Below are positions 11,803 through 18,822 of a DNA stretch of 38,429 nucleotides, piece by piece. Position numbers and translations under genes: made by a program. The notes under the pieces are model-generated. The model worked only from the letters and a program-made list of their open reading frames with translations, was not told the DNA's origin and made no database searches. The DNA lies in assembly GCA_021443405.1 (NCBI GenBank), contig JABUUA010000018.1, positions 9,564-47,992 on the forward strand, in the 5' to 3' direction. Source of the DNA: Bacteroidaceae bacterium (lineage in GTDB: Bacteria > Bacteroidota > Bacteroidia > Bacteroidales > Bacteroidaceae). Position 1 is the stretch's first letter. Every line of letters begins with the position of its first letter.

Positions 11803-14664
11803 ATGCCGGCTCTCGTAAGCATCAATCACTGTTTGTTTAAGGGAGGACTGCGGCTGACTGCGCTGGTCTTGCTTGCTGTGCTGGCAGGCGCTTGCGGCTT
11901 GTCCGTAGCTCCCGACGACGCTGACGATAGGAAGCGTCATGCGTGGGAGCAGCGGATCGACACTATCCAAGACTCTATGGCCGTGCATGAACTGATAGAC
12001 AGTCTGCGGAAGGCCAACGACCTGCAAGCGCTTACGGTTGCCTATTTGCAGTTAGGAAAGTTGCAACGCCACGCTTCGAAGTTCTACGAAGCACTGGCTA
12101 CTCATCAGAAAGGACGCGCATGTGCCGACTCCATCCACGACACGGTGTCCGTCATTCGCCACTACAACCATGCCGCTACATGCTATCGCCGCCTCGGATT
12201 GCTCGAGGAGGCGAGCGTTCGTCATTACCGTGCCCTGGCCCTGTGCGCCCAGATGCATGACCAGACGAGCGACGAGGCTGTGGAGAACAAAATCGTAGGA
12301 CTCAACGGTGCCGGCAACGTGCATCTGACGCTGGGTAACTATGCCGCGGCCGACAGTGCCTTTCGTCTGGCCCTCTTGGGCGAGGCGCAACTGGGCAGTG
12401 AAATAGGTCGTGCCATCAATTATGCCAACATCGGCAGCATCTTTGAAAAGAAAGGTCAAGTCGATTCCGCGCGTGCCTACTACCAACGCTCGCTGGAGTG
12501 GAACATGGCGGCAGGCAGTAACATGGGTGTGGGATTGGTGCACAATCACTTCGGCGAACTGTACGAGCAAGAGGGGAAAATGGCTGAAGCCATCGCGGAA
12601 TACAACGTGTCGCTCGAACTTTTGGCAAAGGAAAACGACATGTGGCACTGGCTCGACCCGTGCATCTCGCTGGTGGACGCCTACATGAAGATGGACAACT
12701 ACGTGCTGGCCACCGAATATTTGCAGCAAGGCGAGGAGACGGCTGAGTGCATTGGCGCCAATGAGGCGTTGCAGTCGCTCTATCATCAGCACTATCTCAT
12801 CGCGGAGCGTAATGGCGACGCCCAGAGCGCTCTGGAATATTATCGCAAGAGTCGTGACCTGAGCGACCGGTTGACCAACATGGAAGTGGCTAATAATGTG
12901 TCGAACTTGCGCGTACAATATACCCACGACTTGCACGAGAACGAGATAAATCTCATGGAGGCAAAGGTGCAGAACGACCGCCTCAAGCAGATAGCCATCA
13001 TAGCTGTGCTGGGCGCGATTCTCTTTGTCATGTTCGTCGTTGTTTACTTGCTGATGCGTGAGATGCGCCGCAGTACGGAGGAAAGCGCCTTGGTGCGCAA
13101 GCTCGAGAAAATGCGTAGCACCTTCTTTACGAACATAACTCATGAGTTCCGCACGCCCTTGGCTGCTATCATAGGACTGAGTGACGACATCGCCAACGGC
13201 CGCATGCGCAGTGGTCATAACCTGACGCAGGCGGTGCAGATTATCCACAGACAGGGCACCGATATGCTGGACCTCGTGAATCAGATGCTGGACCTCAGTA
13301 AGGTGAACTCCCAGATAACGCCGCCCCGTTGGCAGCGTGGCAACATCGTGCGCTATGTAGCCATGCTGGTGGAGTGCTACCGACCGCTGGCGCAGCACAA
13401 GCATGTGGCCCTGCGGTATTCCGTATCGCAACCAGAGATTGTCACGGACTTCGTGGCCGATTACATGACTAAAATCGTGCGAAATCTTATGAGCAATGCC
13501 ATCAAATATACGCCGGAGGACGGTCGTGTCGTGGTGGAAGTGCAACTGGAGGAGAAGAAGCGCGACGTCATTTTGCGCGTTTCCGATACGGGACAGGGCA
13601 TCAGCGAGCAGGACCTTCCGCACGTGTTCGAACCGTTTTATGTGGCGAACCGAAGCAACGTGACCATAAGTTGCGGCGTGGGTCTGGCGCTGGTGCAGGA
13701 ACTGGTGACGGCCATGAAGGGCGAGGCCCACATTGAAAGTCAGGTGGGGCAGGGCACCGTTGTGACCGTGAGACTGCCGTTGTTGCACATGCCCGACGCC
13801 GAGGAATATGTCATAAGTTCGCCCGACCAGGTGTGCGCCTGCCCGAGGGAGGAAGACGCTCCAAAGGCACCCCAACTGCCCATGGGCCAGCGCGAGGGCC
13901 ATCCCGTAGTGCTCATTGTGGAGGATGTCCACGACATTGCTTATTATATAGGCGCACAGCTCGACGAGCATTACCAATTGTATTATGCTCACGACGGGCG
14001 CGAGGGGCTGGAGCGCGCCCTATCGTTGGTGCCCGACATCATCGTGACCGACCTCATGATGCCAGCGATGGACGGTCTGGAGATGACGAAAAGACTGCGC
14101 GCCAGCGAGGTGACCAACCATATTCCTATTATTGTCATCACGGCGAAGGTCAGCGAAGAAGACCGTGTCCGCGGTTTGGAAACTGGTGTGGACGCCTATC
14201 TTACGAAGCCCTTCAATAGCGTGGAACTGCGCGTTCGCGTGGAGCGTCTGCTCGAGTCGCGTGCTATGTTGCAGAAGAAATATACGTCGTCCCTCCGTGT
14301 TGATGAGTTAAAGACGCAGGATGTGGACAAGGCCGACAGCGAATTCCTTATGCGTGTGGTGGAAAAGATGAACGTGGCCATGGCGCAGCATCAGCCTACC
14401 GACGTGGATGCCATGGCGTCAGCCATGTGCATGAGTGCCCGTCAGTTCTCTCGAAAGATACAGGCTATCACAGGCGACGCCCCCACGATGTATCTCAATC
14501 GTGTGAAGATTGCGCGCGCCAAACAGGCATTGCTGCAGCATCTCGATTGGCCCGTGGCAGAGGTGGCTCTGTACAGTGGCTTCGAGGACGCCGCTTATTT
14601 CGGCAAGATTTTCCGCCAGATTGAGGGCACGACACCTTCTCTCTATCGAAAAAAGCCGAATTAA
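11803..14664 (+). CDS. TPR-sensor hybrid histidine kinase / AraC response regulator
   Basis: A single polypeptide (about 953 residues) holds a whole two-component system. The signal-like N-terminus RLTALVLLAVLAGAC ends in a possible lipobox. A periplasmic TPR region runs to about residue 395, with repeated helices such as ANIGSIFEKKGQVDSARAYYQRSLEW. One membrane span follows near 400-421 (IAIIAVLGAILFVMFVVVYLL). HisKA has the phospho-acceptor His in THEFRTPL, and the ATPase domain has NLMSNAIKYTP, SDTGQGIS and GVGLAL. The receiver domain has phospho-acceptor Asp in IIVTDLMMP and Lys in LTKPF. The C-terminus is an AraC helix-turn-helix (VAEVALYSGFEDAAYFGKIFRQ). I prefer the ATG at 11803 over the GTG at 11767, as the signal peptide then starts naturally. 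TPR-type members usually do not sense polysaccharide directly. The target genes are unknown; the next 1.5 kb is non-coding and structured. Confidence 0.93.
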   Translation: MPALVSINHCLFKGGLRLTALVLLAVLAGACGLSVAPDDADDRKRHAWEQRIDTIQDSMAVHELIDSLRKANDLQALTVAYLQLGKLQRHASKFYEALATHQKGRACADSIHDTVSVIRHYNHAATCYRRLGLLEEASVRHYRALALCAQMHDQTSDEAVENKIVGLNGAGNVHLTLGNYAAADSAFRLALLGEAQLGSEIGRAINYANIGSIFEKKGQVDSARAYYQRSLEWNMAAGSNMGVGLVHNHFGELYEQEGKMAEAIAEYNVSLELLAKENDMWHWLDPCISLVDAYMKMDNYVLATEYLQQGEETAECIGANEALQSLYHQHYLIAERNGDAQSALEYYRKSRDLSDRLTNMEVANNVSNLRVQYTHDLHENEINLMEAKVQNDRLKQIAIIAVLGAILFVMFVVVYLLMREMRRSTEESALVRKLEKMRSTFFTNITHEFRTPLAAIIGLSDDIANGRMRSGHNLTQAVQIIHRQGTDMLDLVNQMLDLSKVNSQITPPRWQRGNIVRYVAMLVECYRPLAQHKHVALRYSVSQPEIVTDFVADYMTKIVRNLMSNAIKYTPEDGRVVVEVQLEEKKRDVILRVSDTGQGISEQDLPHVFEPFYVANRSNVTISCGVGLALVQELVTAMKGEAHIESQVGQGTVVTVRLPLLHMPDAEEYVISSPDQVCACPREEDAPKAPQLPMGQREGHPVVLIVEDVHDIAYYIGAQLDEHYQLYYAHDGREGLERALSLVPDIIVTDLMMPAMDGLEMTKRLRASEVTNHIPIIVITAKVSEEDRVRGLETGVDAYLTKPFNSVELRVRVERLLESRAMLQKKYTSSLRVDELKTQDVDKADSEFLMRVVEKMNVAMAQHQPTDVDAMASAMCMSARQFSRKIQAITGDAPTMYLNRVKIARAKQALLQHLDWPVAEVALYSGFEDAAYFGKIFRQIEGTTPSLYRKKPN

Positions 14665-14977
14665 TCGAGGATTTTTCGTTTTTCGTTCGTGGTTGGATAG
14701 GCTTATGAGACGAATGTTCTTTCTGCGGAACACGCCGTGGCTTTCTGCATGTTTTTAGAAGAGTGTTTGGTCGTTCGGCCTGTTTTCTAAGCAAGAATGA
14801 CTTCTCCCTGAACTATTGTTCTACTTTTTTGTGGGCGGTATTCTGTATTGTCTTCTGATTGATTATACGCGATTTATCTTATGAATCTGGCGGGATTATT
14901 ATTTAAATCGTAAGGGTCATAGCGAAATATTGATGAAATTTTCTGGGATAATTGTTGCATAGAACAGGAAAAAGCAG
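14665..14977. other. Non-coding stretch downstream of the hybrid regulator
   Basis: There is no convincing gene or strong terminator after the regulator stop. Three weak blocks, TGGCGGGATTATTAT (14888), TAGCGAAATATTGAT (14920) and TGGGATAATTG (14944), lie 32 and about 24 bp apart just before the next promoter. They may be a decayed version of the repeat array seen at 15810-15879, but the match is poor and I would not rely on it. Confidence 0.25.
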
Positions 14978-14985
14978 TACCTTTG
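14955..14985 (+). promoter_or_regulatory. Promoter in front of hairpin element copy A
   Basis: TTG at 14955-14957 and TACCTTTG at 14978-14985 are 20 bp apart. The surrounding AAGCAGTACCTTTGC matches the promoter at 15901 (AAGCAGTAACTTTGC) at 14 of 15 positions, so the promoter is part of a duplicated unit. Confidence 0.55.
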
Positions 14986-14990
14986 CTAAT

Positions 14991-15050
14991 GAAATGTTAT
15001 GTTATACATGGGTGAGCGGTTTTGTTTTTCAGCGGAAGAACAGACCGCTC
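14991..15050 (+). ncRNA. Structured RNA element, copy A
   Basis: The 17-mer GAAATGTTATGTTATAC (14991-15007) is followed by a hairpin. Its lower stem is GAGCGGTTT/AGACCGCTC (9 bp with one G-T pair), then comes a single bulged T, then the upper stem GTTTTTC/GAAGAAC with loop AGCG. It would sit at the very 5' end of a transcript from the promoter at 14978. There is no T-run behind it, so copy A does not look like a terminator. The 17-mer and the upper stem-loop recur identically at 16044-16102, while the lower stem differs by compensatory changes. Confidence 0.5.
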
Positions 15051-15809
15051 AAGCTTTATCCCACGTTGACTGATAGGAAGTCTTTGTTCTCGCTTCGTTT
15101 GCTTTCACTCTCTCCTTCACTTCGATACATCACAAACTTCCGATTGACAAAATGTCAAAATGCAGGTCACTCAGAAAGGCCGCAAAATAAAATTTCGGAC
15201 GACAGCCCGCGTCTGCGCGATGCCCGTCGGGGATATTGTTTGTTGATAATTAGACGTTTGAGATTTCTCGACTGAAAGAATCAACGAAACAACCCGAAAA
15301 AATGACAAAGACATGCTGTCGAATCGCTCCATTCGTCTGGATGAATCACCGTTTTTTCTTAGAGGAATCGTCAAAGTCGTCCGCACGACCCTTGTGGGGG
15401 CACTGCGGAAGCCTTGTCTTTACCACTTATTGACCTCCGGCAGTCGTCCGCTCGTTCTATTTCACTTAAAATTTCGTCAGAAATCCGTCGGCAAAAAGAA
15501 AGTGATGAGGCACCAGGGTGTGTTTTTCGTAAGTAAAAGATGCAGTTTTGCGTGTTATTGGTTAGTTGAGGTTGGTTTTCCCGTTGTCAAACGGGATTCG
15601 TATGGACAAAAGGGGGCTGTCGTCGCGGTGTGGAACGTCCGTTTTCCTTATTCTCCCCTTTCCATGCCTAAGAAAAAAGTATAGATTTTTGGGTTGTCAC
15701 TCACTTTTTTCGCCTGTAAAAGCACTTTTTTTATAAGATTTCGACCCTTCTTTACAGGTGCTAATTAGAAATGATTTCTGCTTGGTTCTTTGATGGTTGC
15801 CTTATGGAG
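15051..15809. other. Non-coding stretch between the two RNA elements
   Basis: No gene is supported. The track ORFs here (14952-15275 plus, 15171-15386 minus, 15313-15684 plus) are rich in Arg, Ser and Cys, lack a recognisable fold and lack a promoter tied to their starts. Short inverted repeats are present: CCCGTT/AACGGG near 15580-15596, and CCTGTAAA near 15711 with TTTACAGG near 15752. The stretch may be a decayed mobile or repeat element, but nothing visible proves it. Confidence 0.4.
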
Positions 15810-15879
15810 ATGGCAAAATAGTCATATAAAGAGGCTCTATTTTGGCGAAATAATTATGGAGGTTGGCGAAATAGTCATA
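15810..15879 (+). repeat. Array of three helically spaced 17-bp repeats without its own protein gene
   Basis: The copies are ATGGCAAAATAGTCATA (15810-15826), TTGGCGAAATAATTATG (15842-15858) and TTGGCGAAATAGTCATA (15863-15879). Start-to-start distances of 32 and 21 bp are close to three and two turns of B-DNA, so all copies face the same side. The last copy ends 21 bp before the -7 box at 15901, where a -33 element would be expected and is not seen. The units share the pattern WTGGnGAAAWWGTnAWA with the array in front of the DUF4143 ATPase. Confidence 0.7.
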
Positions 15880-15900
15880 GTGTACGTCTGCAAGAAGCAG

Positions 15901-15908
15901 TAACTTTG
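15901..15908 (+). promoter_or_regulatory. -7 box of the putative small RNA
   Basis: TAACTTTG fits the TAnnTTTG consensus and lies within AAGCAGTAACTTTGC, which is shared with the promoter of copy A. No TTG is visible at the -33 distance; a repeat copy of the phased array ends there, suggesting dependence on a bound regulator. Confidence 0.55.
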
Positions 15909-15914
15909 CCATCG

Positions 15915-16109
15915 TAAAAGGATGACGACAGCTGGGTAGCTCCACCGAAGGAGCCGAAGAAAACCATCCTCCTCTCCTTATTATATATAATAAGGATAAG
16001 GAAAGAGGAAGAGGGCCAGCGTCAAGTCCTCATTGGAACGAAAGAAATGTTATGTTATACTTAGTGGGGGCGACCTTGTTTTTCAGCGGAAGAACGGGTC
16101 GCTTTTTTT
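15915..16109 (+). ncRNA. Candidate small RNA with hairpins and intrinsic terminator
   Basis: A transcript from the 15901 promoter would end at the T-run 16103-16109, about 195 nt. It contains, in order: GGATG (15920-15924) pairing with CATCC; inside that, GCTCC-ACCGAA-GGAGC; a perfect 20-bp palindrome CCTTATTATATATAATAAGG (15976-15995) followed by a second ATAAGG copy that could compete for the same CCTTAT; the 17-mer GAAATGTTATGTTATAC; and the terminator hairpin shared with copy A. The only ATG-led frame near the start is five codons (MTTAG). It could instead be a long leader of the membrane-protein gene at 16186, but that gene has its own promoter beyond the terminator. I cannot match it to a known RNA family. 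Confidence 0.42.
16044..16109 (+). terminator. Structured RNA element copy B ending in an intrinsic terminator
   Basis: GAAATGTTATGTTATAC (16044-16060) is followed by a hairpin: lower stem GCGACCT/GGGTCGC (16070-16076 with 16096-16102), bulged T, upper stem GTTTTTC/GAAGAAC, loop AGCG. Seven T follow (16103-16109). This is a strong intrinsic terminator. The upper stem-loop is identical to copy A at 15024-15041. Confidence 0.7.
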
Positions 16110-16129
16110 GTGCGAAATGTGCGAAACGC

Positions 16130-16160
16130 TTGGTCGTTTGCAAGAAAACATCTATCTTTG
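16130..16160 (+). promoter_or_regulatory. Promoter of the membrane-protein gene at 16186
   Basis: TTG at 16130-16132 and TATCTTTG at 16153-16160 are 20 bp apart. Just upstream is a perfect tandem 9-mer TGTGCGAAA (16109-16126). The promoter sits after the copy B terminator, so the gene is insulated from the putative small RNA. Confidence 0.6.
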
Positions 16161-16185
16161 TGCAAACTATCAATCTAAAATCCAG

Positions 16186-16848
16186 ATGAACGAACTTGAG
16201 AAGAAAACCATGAGGAGCCAGCAGGCCATACTGGGTTGGCTGGGCATCCTGCTGCCCGTAATGTGTATTGGCTTCGGACTTATCGGCTACTTTCGCGGCG
16301 TGAACGAGCCCGGTTGGTACGAAAGTATCTCGGCTACCTATTATGCCAACTCGCGCATGTGCATGATAGGTCTGCTCTTTGCCTCCGGTATCTACTATTG
16401 GGCGTACCGTGGCTACGACCTGTGGGACTCCATTGTCACGGACGTGGCGGCCGTGATGGCCTTTTGCGTGGTGGCTTTCCCCTGTAGCGACGGACGGGCG
16501 ACGAGCGAGGAACTCGTGGGCATCTTCTGCCTGCCGATTGGCGTTTCGGGCACCATCCACAACATCGTAGCTATTGTGCTCTACGTCACCTTCTTTGTGC
16601 AGACGCTGCGTTTCACGCGCACGGCGGGCGAGATGACGCCGCAAAAGAAGATGCGCAACCGCGTGTATTACTCGTGCGCCGCGCTGATGATTGTCGGGTC
16701 GCTGTTTATTCTCTGCGTCAACGTAGTGCCGGCCTTGGAGGAGTATCACTACCTTGTGCTGGTGGGCGAGTGCTTCTTGCAACTGGCGTTCGGCACGGCG
16801 TGGCTCGTGAAGGGCGAGTGTGTCAAGGCACTGAACGATAAGGAATAA
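16186..16848 (+). CDS. Polytopic membrane protein of unknown function
   Basis: The track ORF from 16033 is too long. The promoter -7 box at 16153 and the ATG at 16186 (MNELEKKTMRSQQAILGW) set the real start, giving 220 residues. About six hydrophobic spans are visible: ILGWLGILLPVMCIGFGLIGY, CMIGLLFASGIYYWAY, IVTDVAAVMAFCVVAFPC, IHNIVAIVLYVTFFV, SCAALMIVGSLFILCV, and a last one around LVLVGECFLQLAFGTAWLV. The loop after span 1 reads PGWYESISATYYANSR, and span 3 ends FPCSDGR. The layout is loosely like DUF998-type proteins, but I do not recognise the family securely. No enzyme motif is seen. It stands alone, followed by 22-bp tandem repeats before glyS. Confidence 0.8.
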   Translation: MNELEKKTMRSQQAILGWLGILLPVMCIGFGLIGYFRGVNEPGWYESISATYYANSRMCMIGLLFASGIYYWAYRGYDLWDSIVTDVAAVMAFCVVAFPCSDGRATSEELVGIFCLPIGVSGTIHNIVAIVLYVTFFVQTLRFTRTAGEMTPQKKMRNRVYYSCAALMIVGSLFILCVNVVPALEEYHYLVLVGECFLQLAFGTAWLVKGECVKALNDKE

Positions 16849-16895
16849 ACAAGCCAATCGTCAGTTTCCCTCGTTTCCTCTGGAAGCCGGCGGTA

Positions 16896-17027
16896 AGACA
16901 TACGGACGTCTGCTTCGAAACATAAGGTTGTCTGCGCTCAAACATAAGGATGTTTGGGCCGAAACATAAGGACGCCTTCAATGATTCGTCGGGATGTCTT
17001 CGATGATTCGTCGGGACTTCTGCATCG
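16896..17027 (+). repeat. Six tandem 22-bp repeats (locus 1 of an intergenic repeat family)
   Basis: Units start at 16896, 16918, 16940, 16962, 16984 and 17006, exactly 22 bp apart. The first is AGACATACGGACGTCTGC...; units 2-4 begin AAACATAAGG; units 5-6 begin ATTCGTCGGGA. The shared core is roughly AnAC-ATAAGGACGTCTGC. A weaker seventh unit may follow. Related arrays occur at 23698 and 29315. Confidence 0.75.
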
Positions 17028-17154
17028 ATTCGACGAAGCACCGAAACGATTTCACCCAGAAACAAATTCCCCGTTCCGCTGCTCTTTGCCTTCATGCCGA
17101 TGAAGGTAAAAACCGGCGGATGCGTGTCGTGGCGCTCGGAAATGCTCGAAATTA

Positions 17155-17186
17155 TTTGGCATTTCCCTTGCTTATTTGTATCTTTG
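17155..17186 (+). promoter_or_regulatory. Promoter of glyS
   Basis: TTTG at 17155-17158 and TATCTTTG at 17179-17186 are 20 bp apart, giving a leader of about 25 nt before the ATG at 17217. Confidence 0.7.
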
Positions 17187-17216
17187 CGCCCATATATATA
17201 AATAAGGTATAGAAAA

Positions 17217-18770
17217 ATGGCACAACAAGAAGACGTTTTCAAGAAAATCATCTCGCACTGTAAGGAGTATGGTTTCGTGTTCCCCTCGAGTGATATCTAC
17301 GACGGCTTGGGCGCCGTGTACGACTACGGTCAGAACGGCGTCGAGCTGAAGAACAATATTAAACAGTACTGGTGGCAGAGCATGGTGCTGCTCCACGAGA
17401 ACATCGTGGGCATCGATGCCGCCATCTTCATGCATCCCACCACGTGGAAGGCCAGTGGTCATGTGGATGCCTTCAATGATCCTCTCATCGATAACCGCGA
17501 CTCCAAGAAGCGTTACCGCGCCGACGTGCTCATCGAGGACCAGTTGGCCAAGTACGATGACAAGGTGGAGAAGGAAGTGGAGAAAGCCCGCAAGCGCTTC
17601 AAGGAAAGCTTCGACGAGGTCCAGTACCGCGCCACGTCGCCCAAGGTGCTCGAACTCATCGAGAAGCGTGACGCCTTGCTTGCCCGCTTCCAACAGGCCC
17701 TGAATACCGAGGGAGGCATCGACCTGGACGAACTCAAGCAGATCATCCTCGACGAGGAGATAGTATGTCCCATCAGCGGCACCCGCAACTGGACCGACGT
17801 TCGTCAGTTCAACCTCATGTTCAAGACCGAGATGGGCGCCGCCGCCGAGGGCGCAAGCACCATCTATCTCCGCCCCGAAACGGCCCAGGGAATCTTTGTG
17901 AATTACCTCAACGTGCAGAAGACCGGTCGCATGAAACTGCCCTTCGGTATCGCACAGATTGGTAAAGCCTTCCGCAACGAGATAGTGGCCCGCCAGTTTA
18001 TCTTCCGCATGCGTGAGTTCGAACAAATGGAAATGCAGTTCTTCATCCAGCCGGGCACCGAGTTGGATTGGTTTGCCAAGTGGAAGGAGACCCGCATGGC
18101 TTGGCACCAGGCACTGGGCTTCGGCGCCGAGAACTACCGTTTCCACGACCACGACAAGCTGGCGCACTATGCCAACGCCGCCACGGACATCGAGTTCCAC
18201 ATGCCCTTCGGTTTCAAGGAAGTCGAGGGCATCCACAGCCGCACGAACTTCGACCTCGGTCAGCACGCCAAGTATTCTGGCAAGAAAATCGAGTATTTCG
18301 ACCCCGATCGCAACGAGTCTTACACCCCGTACGTCATTGAGACCTCCATCGGTGTGGACCGTATGTTCCTCTCGGTGATGTGTCATAGCTACGAAGAAGA
18401 GCAGTTGCCCAACGGCGAGACCCGCACCGTGCTGCACCTGCCGGCCGCACTGGCGCCCGTGAAGCTCGCCGTGTTCCCCCTCACCAAAAAGGACGGCATG
18501 CCCGAGAAAGCACAGGAAATCATTCGCGACCTGCGCTTCCACTTCAATTGCAAATACGAGGAGAAGGACCAGATAGGCAAGCGTTACCGCCGCATGGACG
18601 CTATCGGCTGCCCCTATTGCGTGACCGTCGACCAGCAGACGTTGGAGGACGACACCGTGACGCTGCGCGACCGCGACACCATGGAACAGCGTCGCGTGCA
18701 CATCAGCGAACTGCGCGGCATCATCGAGGACAAGGTGAGCATCACCTCGCTGCTGAAGAAACTTCTCTAA
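17217..18770 (+). CDS. glyS: Glycyl-tRNA synthetase, single-chain type
   Basis: This cytoplasmic enzyme joins glycine to tRNA-Gly. At 517 residues it is the dimeric, single-chain class II form (eukaryote/archaea-like, also usual in Bacteroidetes), not the alpha2beta2 GlyQ/GlyS form. Features: the N-terminal YGFVFPSSDIYDGLGAVYDYG; the insertion with KRYRADVLIEDQ; class II motif 2 around GIAQIGKAFRNEI and FIFRMREFEQMEMQFF; motif 3 region VIETSIGVDRMFLSVM; and a C-terminal anticodon-binding domain starting near ALAPVKLAVFPL. It is followed after 52 nt by an FKBP-type isomerase gene with a CTCCCCC/GGGGGAG hairpin between them, so the two may be partly co-transcribed. No glycine T-box or riboswitch is evident in its short leader. 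Confidence 0.97.
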   Translation: MAQQEDVFKKIISHCKEYGFVFPSSDIYDGLGAVYDYGQNGVELKNNIKQYWWQSMVLLHENIVGIDAAIFMHPTTWKASGHVDAFNDPLIDNRDSKKRYRADVLIEDQLAKYDDKVEKEVEKARKRFKESFDEVQYRATSPKVLELIEKRDALLARFQQALNTEGGIDLDELKQIILDEEIVCPISGTRNWTDVRQFNLMFKTEMGAAAEGASTIYLRPETAQGIFVNYLNVQKTGRMKLPFGIAQIGKAFRNEIVARQFIFRMREFEQMEMQFFIQPGTELDWFAKWKETRMAWHQALGFGAENYRFHDHDKLAHYANAATDIEFHMPFGFKEVEGIHSRTNFDLGQHAKYSGKKIEYFDPDRNESYTPYVIETSIGVDRMFLSVMCHSYEEEQLPNGETRTVLHLPAALAPVKLAVFPLTKKDGMPEKAQEIIRDLRFHFNCKYEEKDQIGKRYRRMDAIGCPYCVTVDQQTLEDDTVTLRDRDTMEQRRVHISELRGIIEDKVSITSLLKKLL

Positions 18771-18779
18771 ACCCCTAAT

Positions 18780-18817
18780 CTCCCCCGGCCCCGCGACAGG
18801 GTGGGGGAGCTACTTTT
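18780..18817 (+). terminator. GC-rich hairpin between glyS and the FKBP gene
   Basis: CTCCCCC (18780-18786) pairs with GGGGGAG (18803-18809), with further CCC/GGG pairing possible inside. The sequence after it, CTACTTTTCCC, has only four T in a row. It is probably a leaky terminator or processing site; no new promoter is visible before the next gene. Confidence 0.4.
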
Positions 18818-18822
18818 CCCTT

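Noticed and set aside
14952-15684. Track ORFs of 107, 71 and 123 residues in the non-coding region
   Set aside because: No recognisable domain or natural start context; they overlap one another on opposite strands and cross the structured element A.
15934-15966. Possible glycine riboswitch, because CACCGAAGGAGC resembles its core and glyS lies downstream
   Set aside because: The flanking conserved GGAGAG and CUCUCAGG parts are missing, glyS is 1.2 kb away behind its own promoter, and a terminator and another gene intervene.
16033-16185. 51-residue extension of the membrane-protein ORF
   Set aside because: It translates the terminator hairpin and promoter; the similar LVFQRKN/FVFQRKN peptides of the two ORFs reflect the RNA element copies, not protein conservation.
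16896-17027. CRISPR array
   Set aside because: The units are contiguous 22-mers with no spacers, too short for CRISPR repeats, and there are no cas genes in the window.
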